Below are positions 8,042 to 17,394 of a DNA stretch of 64,000 nucleotides, piece after piece. A program made the translations under genes and the position numbers. The notes under the pieces are model-generated. The model did no database searches, had not been told where the DNA came from, and worked only from the letters and a program-made list of their open reading frames with translations. Source of the DNA: Pseudomonas sp. CROZ-RG-20F-R04-15 (lineage in GTDB: Bacteria > Pseudomonadota > Gammaproteobacteria > Pseudomonadales > Pseudomonadaceae); NCBI RefSeq assembly GCF_022662375.1, contig NZ_JAKNQL010000003.1, positions 248,001-312,000 of the forward strand, read 5' to 3'. Numbering within the stretch: position 1 is the stretch's first letter; the number at the start of each line of letters is the position of its first letter.

Positions 8042-9328
8042 TTAATCCAGATGCGCCCAGGTCATCCGAAACGACGCCCCACCCCAAGGCGAATCACCCA
8101 CTTCAACCTGCCCGCCATGGGACTGCGACACCCGGCGCACCAACGCCAGACCCAAGCCAAACCCTCCGGTGCGGCGATCGCGGCTGGCATCCAGCCGCGA
8201 AAACGGCTCAAAGATCTTCTCCCGCCCGTCCACCGGCACGCCCGGCCCGTCGTCGTTGACCTGCACTTGGTAATAATCACCGCTGCGCACCAGCGTCACT
8301 TCAACCCGCTGCTCGGCATACCGAATCGCATTGCGCAGCAGATTGATCACTGCCCGCGCCATGAATCTGGGCTCGATGCGCACCGTTTCGAGCCGGCACT
8401 CACCAATCAACAACTGCACGCCCGCCGCCTCTGCCTCCAGCGCCACGCTGCCGACCACGCTGTCGAGCCAATTGGCAGCCTGGATGTTTTCACGCTTGAT
8501 CACCGTCGCGCCGCGCTCAAGGCTGGCATAGGTCAGCAGTTCCGAAACCATTTCCTCCAACTCGCCGAGGTCGGCGTACATGTCGGCAATCAGCTCGCGG
8601 TTCTGGCTGGGGTCCGATTGCTGCTTGAGCTGATCGAGTTCAAACGACAGCCGCGCAATCGGCGTGCGCAGCTCGTGGGAGACAGCGTTGGTCAGTTCGC
8701 GCTGATTGGCGATCAGCCCTTCGATGCGCGCTGCCATCAGGTTGAAGTGCTCGGCCAGATCGCGGATGTTCGAGCGTTTCGACAACTGGATGCGCACCGA
8801 CAGATCGTTGTCGCCGAAACGCTCGGCGGCCAGGCGCAGTTTCTCCAGATCACGCCAGTGCGGGCGTACCCAGAAAAACAGGACGAAACCGATCAGCACG
8901 GCAATCATCAGGTAGGCGCCGGCGATGTAGAACGGCATCAGGCTCGGCTCGGCCGGTAAGCGGATGCTGAGCAATTGCGGGCCATCGTCTATCGCGGAAA
9001 TGTACTGGGTGTATTTGTCGCGGATCACCAGCAACCCTTGGGCCAGCTCGGCTTTTTCCTCGTCGCTCAGGGCCAGTTCACCCGCATCGACCAGCGTCAG
9101 CCCCAAGCCATAATGCGGGCGAATCGTTTCCAGCTGGTTTGCCCGGGCCGGCCCGTCGAGGTCACGCAACTGCTGAGCCAATGTCCACGCTTGACCTCGC
9201 ACAGCCTCGCGGTTGTAGTCCTGCATCTGATAATCGAGCAAGGCATCAAAGGTGCGTTCGACGGTCTGCAACGCCAGCACCAGACCAATCGTCATGACCA
9301 GAAACAGCCCGAGAAATAACCGCAGCAT
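8042..9328 (-). CDS. rstB: Sensor histidine kinase, RstB-like
   Basis: 428 residues. Order of parts: TM1 (about 3-20, LFLGLFLVMTIGLVLAL), periplasmic sensor of about 110 residues, TM2 (about 133-152), HAMP domain (FWVRPHWRDLEKLRLAAERF, strongly reminiscent of E. coli RstB), DHp domain with the phospho-accepting His in SHELRTPIARLSFE, then the ATPase domain with the N box (NLLRNAIRYAE), G1 (NDDGPGVPVD) and G2 (GGFGLGLALV). It autophosphorylates and passes phosphate to the response regulator encoded just upstream. The two genes abut exactly (regulator TAG, then kinase ATG), so they are translationally coupled. Confidence 0.9.
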   Translation of the reverse strand: MLRLFLGLFLVMTIGLVLALQTVERTFDALLDYQMQDYNREAVRGQAWTLAQQLRDLDGPARANQLETIRPHYGLGLTLVDAGELALSDEEKAELAQGLLVIRDKYTQYISAIDDGPQLLSIRLPAEPSLMPFYIAGAYLMIAVLIGFVLFFWVRPHWRDLEKLRLAAERFGDNDLSVRIQLSKRSNIRDLAEHFNLMAARIEGLIANQRELTNAVSHELRTPIARLSFELDQLKQQSDPSQNRELIADMYADLGELEEMVSELLTYASLERGATVIKRENIQAANWLDSVVGSVALEAEAAGVQLLIGECRLETVRIEPRFMARAVINLLRNAIRYAEQRVEVTLVRSGDYYQVQVNDDGPGVPVDGREKIFEPFSRLDASRDRRTGGFGLGLALVRRVSQSHGGQVEVGDSPWGGASFRMTWAHLD

Positions 9329-10036
9329 CTACAGCTCCCACGCGAACGGATTGAACAGATAACCCTTGCCCCACACGGTCTTGATACACATCGGCTCGCG
9401 GGGGTTGTCCTTGAGCTTGTTGCGCAACTTGCTGATGTACACGTCGACGCTGCGGTTGAGCCCGTCGAAGGCAATTCCACGCATGCGATTGAGGATGTCG
9501 TCACGTGACAGCACCTTGCCGGCCGCACTGGCCAGCAACCACAGCAGCTCGAATTCCATGGTGGTCATTTCAATGATTTCGCCCGCCAGCCGCACTTCCC
9601 GACAACTGCGGTCGACGCTCAACTGGCCGAACTCCAGAAAACTGACGACATTGCTGTCCGGCACCTGTCGCCGTTGCAGCGCTCGCAACCGGGCCAGCAA
9701 CACCGGCGGCTTGATCGGTTTGATCACGTAGTCATCGGCGCCGGACTCCAGGCCGAGAATGTGGTCCAGATCATCTTCCTTGGCGGTCAGAATCACGATC
9801 GGCGTGTCCGACACACTGCGAATCTCGCGGCACACATGCAGACCACTCTGCCCCGGCAACATCAGGTCGAGCACCACCACTTTCGGCTTGAATTCCAGAA
9901 AGGCCGCCACGGCCAGATCGCCGCGCAGCACGGTGCGTACTTCGTAGCCGTGCTGTTCGAGAAAGTGTGCGATCAGCGCTGCCAGACGCTCATCGTCTTC
10001 CACCAGCAGGACTTTGCCAAAACCCAGGTTATCCAT
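9329..10036 (-). CDS. rstA: OmpR/RstA-like response regulator
   Basis: 235 residues: N-terminal receiver with acidic pocket EDDE near residue 13, phospho-acceptor Asp in VVVLDLMLPGQSG (about residue 56) and Lys in IKPIKPP (about 108), then an OmpR-type winged HTH ending in RNKLKDNP..IKTVWGKGYLF. It is the first gene of the rstA-rstB pair. In E. coli RstA regulates acid and iron related genes under PhoP control; whether the same holds here is unknown. The upstream interval to miaE is only about 140 bases and contains the miaE terminator. Confidence 0.92.
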   Translation of the reverse strand: MDNLGFGKVLLVEDDERLAALIAHFLEQHGYEVRTVLRGDLAVAAFLEFKPKVVVLDLMLPGQSGLHVCREIRSVSDTPIVILTAKEDDLDHILGLESGADDYVIKPIKPPVLLARLRALQRRQVPDSNVVSFLEFGQLSVDRSCREVRLAGEIIEMTTMEFELLWLLASAAGKVLSRDDILNRMRGIAFDGLNRSVDVYISKLRNKLKDNPREPMCIKTVWGKGYLFNPFAWEL

Positions 10037-10115
10037 AACGCCCGTCTGCCGCCCATGTGTGAAGTGGCCGACATTATGGCGGCAATCGCGGTGGGGGCGT
10101 TTGCTTCAGGCAGCA

Positions 10116-10139
10116 AAAACCGGCCACTGGGCCGGTTTT
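10116..10139 (-). terminator. Terminator hairpin downstream of miaE
   Basis: A perfect 10-bp stem (AAAACCGGCC / GGCCGGTTTT) with a 4-base loop. On the minus strand the stem ends in a run of T, as needed to terminate miaE. It separates miaE from rstA. Confidence 0.85.
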
Positions 10140-10176
10140 CGGTGATGTTTCATACTCTTAAGAGTTTTTAACAATC

Positions 10177-10779
10177 TTATGCCGGGACGCCGCTGTGGAA
10201 GCGGAACTCGTCGTCCGGCGACTCGATCAGTTCCTGCTCGGCGGCACGGACCTTGTCGATGACCTGAGCAATATCCTTCGCGTCCCCATACTGGTAGGCG
10301 AGTTTCAGATAACCCTGAAAATGCCGCGCTTCGCTTTTCAGCAGGCCAAAGTAGAACTTGCCGAGTTCTTCGTCCAGGTGCGGCACCAGTGCTTCGAACC
10401 GCTCGCAACTGCGCGCTTCGATAAACGCGCCAACCACCAGCGTATCGACCAGTTTCACCGGTTCATGGCTGCGTACAACCTTGCGCAAGCCCGAAGCATA
10501 ACGGCCGGCGTGGAGCTGACGCAGTTCGATCTTGCGCCGTTTCATGATGCGCATGACCTGCTCGTGGTGCACCAGTTCTTCCCGGGCCAGACGCGACATC
10601 ATGTTGATCAAGTCGACGTGGGAATGGTACTTGGCAATCAGGCTCAGGGCGGTGCTGGCCGCTTTGAACTCGCAGTTCTTGTGGTCGATCAGCAGGGTTT
10701 CCTGATCGGCCAGTGCAGCCTGAACCCAGGCGTCGGGCGTGCGGCAGCCAAGGAATTCGTGGATTTCGGGAAGGATCAT
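10177..10779 (-). CDS. miaE: tRNA 2-methylthio-N6-isopentenyladenosine-37 hydroxylase
   Basis: 200 residues from the ATG at 10779; the open frame extends 37 codons further without family similarity. The fold is the ferritin-like di-iron four-helix bundle: iron ligands in DHKNCEFKAA, REELVHHEQV and EARSCERFEAL, plus SEARHFQGYL. MiaE oxidises the isopentenyl group of ms2i6A at position 37 of tRNAs reading UNN codons, giving ms2io6A. It requires O2. The gene is monocistronic and ends in an intrinsic terminator. Confidence 0.93.
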   Translation of the reverse strand: MILPEIHEFLGCRTPDAWVQAALADQETLLIDHKNCEFKAASTALSLIAKYHSHVDLINMMSRLAREELVHHEQVMRIMKRRKIELRQLHAGRYASGLRKVVRSHEPVKLVDTLVVGAFIEARSCERFEALVPHLDEELGKFYFGLLKSEARHFQGYLKLAYQYGDAKDIAQVIDKVRAAEQELIESPDDEFRFHSGVPA

Positions 10780-10937
10780 GGGGCTCACGGTAAAGGTGTT
10801 CGAGCGAAGGGCGCCGATTATACCGGCCTGCCCGCAGACCACCAGCGGCTGGCGTTGATATGCATCAAGTCGCGCACGATCGGGCAGCAACTATAGTTGT
10901 GCAACGCCGTGCCTTTTCTTTGCTGGAGACTCCGCTC

Positions 10938-11801
10938 ATGCAAGCCATTCGCAGCATTCTGGTGGTCATCGAACCCGAACATTCGGAAAGCCTGGCGCTC
11001 AAGCGCGCCAAGTTGATCGCTGGCGTGACCCAGGCCCATCTGCACCTGCTGGTGTGCGACAAGAAGCACGACCACGCCGGCATGCTCGGCGTGCTCAAAG
11101 CCGCGCTGCTGGCCGACGGTTACAGCGTGACCACCGAACAGGCGTGGAACGAGAGCCTGCACGAAACCATCATCGATGTGCAGCAGGCCGAGGGTTGCGG
11201 GCTGGTGATCAAACAGCATTTCCCTGACAGTTCGCTGAAAAAAGCCCTGCTGACTCCGGCGGACTGGAAGCTCTTGCGCCACTGCCCAACCCCGGTGCTG
11301 CTGGTGAAAACCGCCGGTTCGTGGAAGGACAAGGTGATTCTGGCGGCGGTTGATGTGGGCAACGCCGACGGTGAGCACCGGCATCTGCACACCACGATCA
11401 TTGATCACGGCTATGACATTGCCAGTCTGGCCAAGGCGCATCTGCATGTGATTGCGGCGCATCCTTCACCGATGCTGTCGGCGGCGGATCCGACGTTCCA
11501 GCTGAGCGAAACCATCGAAGCGCGCTATCGCGAGCAGTGTCGGGCGTTTCAGGCGGAATTTGATGTCGATGACGAACATTTGCACATCGAGGAAGGCCCG
11601 GCGGATGTGCTGATCCCGTTTATGGCGCACAAGCTGCAGGCGGCGGTGACCGTGATCGGTACGGTGGCGCGAACCGGTTTGTCAGGAGCGTTGATCGGCA
11701 ATACCGCAGAAGTGGTGCTGGACGAGCTGGAAAGCGATGTGCTGGTGCTCAAGCCGCAGGAGGTTGAGGATCATCTGGTGGAGTTGGCGGTGAAGCATTA
11801 A
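10938..11801 (+). CDS. uspE: Tandem universal stress protein, UspE-like
   Basis: 287 residues from the ATG at 10938, which has the ribosome binding site CTGGAGA. It contains two Usp domains in tandem. The first (residues 1-145) keeps ILVVIEPEHSESLALKRAK and DWKLLRHCPTPVLLVK; the second (150-280) has the ATP-binding pattern GTVARTGLSGALIGNTAE (G-2x-G-9x-G-N/T). This layout and the phrase WKLLRHCPTPV match E. coli UspE. Such proteins are induced in starvation and stress; their biochemical action is poorly defined. It lies divergent from miaE. Confidence 0.88.
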   Translation: MQAIRSILVVIEPEHSESLALKRAKLIAGVTQAHLHLLVCDKKHDHAGMLGVLKAALLADGYSVTTEQAWNESLHETIIDVQQAEGCGLVIKQHFPDSSLKKALLTPADWKLLRHCPTPVLLVKTAGSWKDKVILAAVDVGNADGEHRHLHTTIIDHGYDIASLAKAHLHVIAAHPSPMLSAADPTFQLSETIEARYREQCRAFQAEFDVDDEHLHIEEGPADVLIPFMAHKLQAAVTVIGTVARTGLSGALIGNTAEVVLDELESDVLVLKPQEVEDHLVELAVKH

Positions 11802-11822
11802 GGATTGCGGCGCCTGATCCAG

Positions 11823-11903
11823 CCCCTTCGCGAGCAGGCTCGCTCCCACATTGGATTGATGTCGTTCACAAAACCATTGTGGGAGCGAGCCTGCTCGCGA
11901 AGC
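11823..11903. repeat. REP palindrome pair (outward orientation)
   Basis: Two REP arms in inverted order relative to most others in the window: the reverse-complement arm comes first, then GTGGGAGCGAGCCTGCTCGC. It fills the convergent gap between the Usp gene and the DUF1289 gene. Confidence 0.88.
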
Positions 11904-11912
11904 TTTTGATCT

Positions 11913-12383
11913 TCAGGCGCCGAAGGCGTCTTTCAAAAAGCCCGGAGCGATGTAGCGCTGGTAGTGCGCTTCTGACAGCAGGAAGAATTCCCGATCAATG
12001 GCATCGCGCAATTCCGGCAGATTCCACTCGCGAAACTCCGGCAGCAGCACCATGCCGTACGCTTCCAGATTAATGATCACCCGCGCACCACGGGCAATCA
12101 GCTGATACGCCCAACAATATTCCGACTGATGCGGCACGAAGCGGATCTTGCGCTGCTCGAGTTGCTCGCGCAGGCGCGCCGAATCGAAAATCTCGACCTT
12201 GGCCGCCATCACTTGTGACAGCAATTGCTCCAGCCGCAACCACACCGCACGTTTTTCCTCCTCGTTGTAACCGTTCCAATGGATCACTTCGTGGTGGAAG
12301 CGCTTGCAGCCACGGCACACCAGATCACCGTAAACAGTGGAGCAGAGGCCGACGCAGGGGGTCTTGATGGTCTGATTGGGCAT
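11913..12383 (-). CDS. DUF1289 domain protein
   Basis: 156 residues from the ATG at 12383; an ATG at 12422 with an AAAGGG ribosome site and a GTG at 12449 are alternatives, so the start is uncertain. The N-terminal DUF1289 Cys motif is visible: KTPCVGLCSTVYGDLVCRGC, a probable zinc site with four cysteines. The remainder is a helical, aromatic-rich domain (QSEYCWAYQLIARGARV). DUF1289 proteins have been annotated as putative Fe-S or zinc proteins without a proven role. It is divergent from acnB with about 470 bases between. Confidence 0.78.
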   Translation of the reverse strand: MPNQTIKTPCVGLCSTVYGDLVCRGCKRFHHEVIHWNGYNEEEKRAVWLRLEQLLSQVMAAKVEIFDSARLREQLEQRKIRFVPHQSEYCWAYQLIARGARVIINLEAYGMVLLPEFREWNLPELRDAIDREFFLLSEAHYQRYIAPGFLKDAFGA

Positions 12384-12590
12384 AAGATAGGCAAAACACT
12401 GAAACGCGGAACAGGTCGGCATGTTAGCCCTTTGTCGGGCATTGATCACCCCTCAAACATCAGGGTCTCAGCCGCACCGCGCGTTTGCCCCGGCCGCGCG
12501 CATTGCCACGAAAGTCCAATAGAGCCCGACTTACCTTTAAATTTTTTTTGCCGTAGAATCAGCCAGCCTTTTAAGGCGCCAATGTCCGTT

Positions 12591-12731
12591 AGAAGCTGTT
12601 TTCAAAGCGTCACGAGCACAGTCGTTCCTTCAGAGCGGTGTTGGCGAGGGATTTTTCCAGCGGGGAAAAATCCAGCGCCAACCCTCATCAGCTCCCCGTT
12701 CTGCAGGCGTAAAACTTTGAAAGCAGCTTCT
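12591..12731. promoter_or_regulatory. Nested inverted repeats in the acnB upstream region
   Basis: Outer arms AGAAGCTGTTTTCAAAG (12591-12607) and CTTTGAAAGCAGCTTCT (12715-12731) are inverted copies with one mismatch, which would be a G-U pair in RNA. Inside lies a second hairpin: GTTGGCG..GGATTTTTCC (12640-12658) pairing with GGAAAAATCC..CGCCAAC (12663-12682). There is no gene in the roughly 470 bases between the DUF1289 gene and acnB. It is either an mRNA leader structure or a small mobile palindromic element; sequence alone does not decide. Confidence 0.6.
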
Positions 12732-12851
12732 GTAAGGAATTGCCGGTAATTCTGGCCGAACGACCCACAACGTCGTGAGGAGCATGAGTACGGCAATTTC
12801 GGGATGAGCGTCCCGGACACCCATTTGGGACCACTGATGAGGGTAATAACT

Positions 12852-15461
12852 GTGCTTGAAGCCTACCGCAAACATATCGAAGAGCGTGCAGCCCTGGGTA
12901 TCGTTCCCCAGCCGCTTAACGCCGAACAAACAGCAGGCCTGGTCGAGCTGCTGAAAAACCCTCCGGCTGGCGAAGAAGAATTTCTCGTTGACCTGATCAC
13001 CAATCGCATTCCACCAGGCGTGGACGAAGCGGCCTATGTAAAAGCCGGCTTCCTGTCTGCACTGGCCAAGGGCGAAGTTTCCTCCCCGCTGCTGGACAAA
13101 AAGCGCGCTGTAGAACTGCTCGGCACCATGCAGGGCGGCTACAACATCGTCACTCTGGTTGACCTGCTGGACGATGCCGAGCTGGCGCCAGTCGCTGCCG
13201 CGCAACTCAAGCACACCCTGCTGATGTTCGATGCGTTCCACGACGTCGCGGAAAAAGCCAAGAACGGCAACGCTCACGCTAAAGCCGTGCTGCAATCCTG
13301 GGCTGACGGCGAGTGGTTCAAAAACCGTCCGACCCTGGCTGACAAGATCAGCCTGCGCGTATTCAAGGTTACCGGCGAAACCAACACCGACGACCTCTCC
13401 CCTGCTCCTGATGCCTGGTCGCGTCCAGACATCCCGCTGCACGCCCTGGCCATGCTGAAAATGGCCCGTGACGGCATCGTTCCTGATCAGCAGGGCGCCA
13501 TCGGCCCGATGAAGCAGATCGAAGAAATGCGCGGTCAAGGCTTCCCGATCGCCTACGTCGGTGACGTGGTCGGTACCGGTTCGTCGCGTAAATCCGCCAC
13601 CAACTCGGTACTGTGGTTCTTCGGCGACGACGTTCCTTACGTGCCGAACAAGCGCGCTGGCGGTTTCTGCTTCGGCAGCAAAATCGCTCCGATCTTCTAC
13701 AACACCATGGAAGATGCCGGCGCCCTGCCAATCGAGTTCGACGTTTCCAACATGAACATGGGCGACGTGATCGACCTGTACCCGCATGCTGGCAAAGTCT
13801 GCAAACACGGCACCGACGAAGTCCTGACCACCTTCGAAATGAAAACCCCGGTTCTGTTGGACGAAGTCCGTGCCGGCGGCCGTATCCCGCTGATCATCGG
13901 CCGTGGCCTGACCGAGAAGGCTCGCGCCGAACTGGGTCTGCCACCGTTCGATCTGTTCAAGAAGCCTGATGCACCGATCGAAAGCACCAAGGGTTACACC
14001 CTGGCGCAGAAAATGGTCGGCAAGGCTTGCGGTCTGGCAGAAGGCAAAGGCATCCGTCCTGGCACCTACTGCGAACCGAAGATGACCACCGTAGGTTCTC
14101 AGGACACCACCGGTCCAATGACCCGTGACGAACTGAAAGACCTGGCGTGCCTGGGCTTCTCCGCTGATCTGGTAATGCAGTCGTTCTGCCACACTGCGGC
14201 GTATCCAAAGCCGATCGACGTGACCACCCACCACACCCTGCCTGACTTCATCATGACCCGCGGCGGCGTTTCCCTGCGTCCGGGCGACGGCATCATCCAC
14301 TCGTGGCTGAACCGCATGCTGCTGCCAGACACCGTGGGTACCGGTGGTGACTCGCACACCCGTTTCCCGATGGGCATCTCGTTCCCGGCCGGTTCCGGTC
14401 TGGTTGCGTTTGCCGCTGCCACCGGCGTTATGCCGCTGGACATGCCGGAATCGATCCTGGTGCGCTTCAAAGGCAAAATGAAACCTGGCATCACCCTGCG
14501 TGACCTGGTTCATGCCATTCCTTACTTCGCCATCCAGAACGGTCTGCTGACCGTCGAGAAGAAAGGCAAGAAAAACGCCTTCTCCGGCCGCATCCTGGAA
14601 ATCGAAGGTCTGGAAGGTCTGACCCTGGAGCAGGCGTTCGAACTGTCCGACGCCTCGGCCGAACGTTCGGCTGCCGGTTGCACCATCAAGCTGTCGAAAG
14701 AATCGATCACCGAGTACCTGAACTCCAACATCACCCTGCTGCGCTGGATGATCGGCGAAGGCTACGGCGATGCACGTACCCTGGAACGTCGTGCTCAAGC
14801 GATGGAAGCCTGGGTTGCCAACCCGGAACTGATGGAAGCCGATGCCGACGCCGAATACGCCGAAGTCATCGAAATCGATCTGGCCGACATCAGCGAGCCG
14901 GTACTGTGCGCGCCGAACGATCCGGACGACGCCCGTCTGCTGTCCAGCGTTGCTGGCGAGAAGATCGACGAAGTGTTCATCGGTTCGTGCATGACCAACA
15001 TCGGTCACTTCCGCGCTGCCGGTAAACTGCTGGATCAGGTCAAGGGTCAGCTGCCAACCCGTCTGTGGCTGTCGCCGCCGACCAAGATGGACGCTCACCA
15101 ACTGACCGAAGAAGGCTACTACGGCATCTACGGCAAGGCTGGCGCGCGCATGGAAATGCCAGGCTGCTCGCTGTGCATGGGTAACCAGGCACGTGTAGAG
15201 CCGAACGCGACTGTTGTGTCGACGTCGACCCGTAACTTCCCGAACCGTCTGGGCGATGGCGCGAACGTCTACCTGGCTTCGGCCGAGCTGGCGTCCGTGG
15301 CTTCGATCCTGGGTCGCCTGCCGACCGTCGAGGAGTACATGGAATACGCTGGCAAGATCGACAGCATGGCGGCCGATATCTACCGCTACCTGTCCTTCGA
15401 CCAGATTGCCGAGTTCCGTGAAGCTGCTGCGAACGCCAACATCCCGGTCGTTCAAGCCTAA
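12852..15461 (+). CDS. acnB: Bifunctional aconitate hydratase 2 / 2-methylisocitrate dehydratase
   Basis: 869 residues if the GTG at 12852 is used. This start gives [13 protein letters not shown], the family N-terminus, and has GATGAGGG as ribosome site; the ATG at 12837 is part of that site. AcnB isomerises citrate to isocitrate in the TCA cycle and also hydrates 2-methyl-cis-aconitate. Order of parts: HEAT-like domain, the swivel domain ([31 protein letters not shown]), then the catalytic domains with Fe-S ligands in [15 protein letters not shown] and [14 protein letters not shown]. In E. coli the apo form binds its own mRNA; the structured leader here makes that worth considering. A strong terminator follows. 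Confidence 0.97.
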   Translation: MLEAYRKHIEERAALGIVPQPLNAEQTAGLVELLKNPPAGEEEFLVDLITNRIPPGVDEAAYVKAGFLSALAKGEVSSPLLDKKRAVELLGTMQGGYNIVTLVDLLDDAELAPVAAAQLKHTLLMFDAFHDVAEKAKNGNAHAKAVLQSWADGEWFKNRPTLADKISLRVFKVTGETNTDDLSPAPDAWSRPDIPLHALAMLKMARDGIVPDQQGAIGPMKQIEEMRGQGFPIAYVGDVVGTGSSRKSATNSVLWFFGDDVPYVPNKRAGGFCFGSKIAPIFYNTMEDAGALPIEFDVSNMNMGDVIDLYPHAGKVCKHGTDEVLTTFEMKTPVLLDEVRAGGRIPLIIGRGLTEKARAELGLPPFDLFKKPDAPIESTKGYTLAQKMVGKACGLAEGKGIRPGTYCEPKMTTVGSQDTTGPMTRDELKDLACLGFSADLVMQSFCHTAAYPKPIDVTTHHTLPDFIMTRGGVSLRPGDGIIHSWLNRMLLPDTVGTGGDSHTRFPMGISFPAGSGLVAFAAATGVMPLDMPESILVRFKGKMKPGITLRDLVHAIPYFAIQNGLLTVEKKGKKNAFSGRILEIEGLEGLTLEQAFELSDASAERSAAGCTIKLSKESITEYLNSNITLLRWMIGEGYGDARTLERRAQAMEAWVANPELMEADADAEYAEVIEIDLADISEPVLCAPNDPDDARLLSSVAGEKIDEVFIGSCMTNIGHFRAAGKLLDQVKGQLPTRLWLSPPTKMDAHQLTEEGYYGIYGKAGARMEMPGCSLCMGNQARVEPNATVVSTSTRNFPNRLGDGANVYLASAELASVASILGRLPTVEEYMEYAGKIDSMAADIYRYLSFDQIAEFREAAANANIPVVQA

Positions 15462-15476
15462 CGCTGCAACGCAATG

Positions 15477-15514
15477 AAAAACGCCGCCCATCGTGAGATG
15501 AGCGGCGTTTTTTT
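15477..15514 (+). terminator. Intrinsic terminator of acnB
   Basis: The stem AAAACGCCGC / GCGGCGTTTT encloses a loop containing CATCGTGAGATG and is followed by a T run, starting about 15 bases after the acnB stop codon. Confidence 0.92.
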
Positions 15515-15532
15515 ATACGTCACACATAGACA

Positions 15533-15625
15533 CTGTGGGAGCGAGCCTGCTCGCGAAAGCAAATTCATCATCCAATAGTTACATCGACTGACACACCGCT
15601 TTCGCGAACAGGCTCGCTCCCACAT
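15533..15625. repeat. REP palindrome pair
   Basis: Inverted arms GTGGGAGCGAGCCTGCTCGC and GCGAACAGGCTCGCTCCCAC (one substitution) sit between acnB and the convergent SulP gene. Confidence 0.88.
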
Positions 15626-15667
15626 TTGATGCTTACCAGACAAGAGAACTGCATTTCCCCCATAGGG

Positions 15668-17314
15668 TTATGGGTTGAGCTTGAGGGCTTGCTGCACGGC
15701 GCCATCGACGCTCAAACCGCTGAGGATCACACCGTTGGCCTGCACTTCAGGCAATGCGTCCAACACCGTCAGCGCTTCATGCTTGAGCCGCGCCAGAATC
15801 AATCGCTTGCCTTCCTGATGCACCCGCAGGAAAAACTCCTGCATCGCCTCAATACTGGTGCCATCCAGGTCAGGCGTCTCCTCAAGACTCAGAATCACCG
15901 TGTGCACCGGCACCTCTGCATGGCGGATCAGCCGTAACGCCGCCCCCAGAATTCGCTCAACGTTGGCAAAAAACAACGCTTCACTCGGCCGAATGATCAG
16001 TACGCCGGGCTCCGCTTGCGCAATGGGATGACGCTGCACATCGACAAAATCGTGTCCGCCATCAATCCGTCCCAATACTTGAATGTCCGCTGCCGACATC
16101 TGCTTGAGCATCAACAGCACACTGATCGCCACCGAAACCAGCAAGCCGTCCAGCACGCCCAACATCAATACGGCCGAGACCGCACAGATCACCAGCACGC
16201 GATCCCGGCGCCAGATGAAGTAGCGGCCCAGCGGCTGCAAACTCAAACCGCGACCCAACGCATGCATGACAATCGCGGCGAGCACCGGCTCCGGCGTCAG
16301 GGCAATCCATGGCAACACCGTCAGCACGATGATCAACACCACCAACGCAGCTACCCCACCGGCCCAGCGAGACGTCGCCCCTGCGGCTTCATTTGCCGAG
16401 GTCGCCGAGTACCCCGCGCCTGCGGGCATGCCATGAAACAATCCGGAGAGCAGGTTCGACGCTCCCAGCGCCAACAGATCACGGTTTGAGGTGACGCGGT
16501 CGCCGTGCTTGAGCGCATAGGAACTGATCGACCCGTAAGACTCCGCATACAGAATCATCACCAACGCAAACCCCACCTCCCCCAGCCGTAGCCAGTCGGC
16601 GAACGGCAGCACCGGCAAGTTGGGGACATCCAGGCTGAGGTCGATAATGCCGATCATCTTCACACCATGCGCTGGCAGATTCAGCCATTGCCCGGCGGCG
16701 ATGCCGATCATTACCACCAGCAAGCCACCGGGTAGCCGAGGGAATCGTGAAAACAACCCGAGCAGCACCAGCGCAACGGCAGCAACACCTGCGGCCGGCC
16801 AGTTCCATTGCGGCAGTTGCTCAAGCAGTTGCGGGGCGAAGCGCACCAGATTGGCGTCGGTCAGATGCACGCCGACCACACTGGCGACCTGCTTGAGAAT
16901 GATGGTCAGCGCCAGACCGAAGGCGAATCCACGCAAAACCGGTTTGGCAATGAAGGACGTGACACTGCCCAGACGAAAAGCCCCGGCCAGCAAAAACAAC
17001 ACGCCCGTGACCAAGACCAGGCCAACCGCCAACGTGGAGCGCAATTGCGGGTCACCATTGGCCAGGGTCGCCGTTGCCGCAGCCAACACGGCGGCCGAAG
17101 AGGAGGTGGCCGAGACAATCGCAAAGCGACTGGTGCCGAACACCCCGTAACAGAGTAACCCGGCGAACAGGGCGATAACCCCGGCCTGTGGCGCCAAAGC
17201 GGCGATGGTCGAATACGCCACCGCTTCGGGCAGCAAGAGGCCGGCTATCGATAGGCCGGCCAGCACATCCTGCCAGCGATTGGGTGATTCAACAGGTTGC
17301 GGGGCGCTCGACAA
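15668..17314 (-). CDS. SulP family inorganic anion transporter
   Basis: 548 residues starting from a TTG at 17314 (ribosome site CTGGAGA); no ATG fits, and the open frame further upstream runs antisense through sdaC. The transmembrane domain begins at DVLAGLSIAGLLLPEAVAYSTIAAL, the SulP signature, with about 11-12 hydrophobic segments, and GYSATSANEAAGATS is the conserved core. A cytoplasmic STAS domain closes the protein (about residues 430-548, with VILSLEETPDLDGTSIEAMQ). SulP proteins move sulfate, bicarbonate or dicarboxylates; the substrate cannot be set here. It follows sdaC but is separated from it by a terminator hairpin. Confidence 0.85.
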   Translation of the reverse strand: MSSAPQPVESPNRWQDVLAGLSIAGLLLPEAVAYSTIAALAPQAGVIALFAGLLCYGVFGTSRFAIVSATSSSAAVLAAATATLANGDPQLRSTLAVGLVLVTGVLFLLAGAFRLGSVTSFIAKPVLRGFAFGLALTIILKQVASVVGVHLTDANLVRFAPQLLEQLPQWNWPAAGVAAVALVLLGLFSRFPRLPGGLLVVMIGIAAGQWLNLPAHGVKMIGIIDLSLDVPNLPVLPFADWLRLGEVGFALVMILYAESYGSISSYALKHGDRVTSNRDLLALGASNLLSGLFHGMPAGAGYSATSANEAAGATSRWAGGVAALVVLIIVLTVLPWIALTPEPVLAAIVMHALGRGLSLQPLGRYFIWRRDRVLVICAVSAVLMLGVLDGLLVSVAISVLLMLKQMSAADIQVLGRIDGGHDFVDVQRHPIAQAEPGVLIIRPSEALFFANVERILGAALRLIRHAEVPVHTVILSLEETPDLDGTSIEAMQEFFLRVHQEGKRLILARLKHEALTVLDALPEVQANGVILSGLSVDGAVQQALKLNP

Positions 17315-17331
17315 TCCACTGTCTCCAGACG

Positions 17332-17365
17332 AAAAAAAGCCACTGCATACACCGTATGCAGCGGC
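17332..17365 (-). terminator. Terminator hairpin between sdaC and the SulP gene
   Basis: On the minus strand the stem GCCGCTGCATAC / GTATGCAGTGGC with a 3-base loop is followed by seven T. It lies 30 bases after the sdaC stop codon and ends only about 18 bases before the TTG of the SulP gene, so the SulP ribosome site follows the T run almost directly. Confidence 0.85.
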
Positions 17366-17394
17366 CACTGTAGCTGAGTATCTGGAGTTGTGGC

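Noticed and set aside
12630..15491. Long open frame of more than 900 codons on the minus strand over acnB
   Set aside because: It is the antisense shadow of acnB, an effect of high-GC codon use; its translation has no domain, while the + strand is unmistakably aconitase B.
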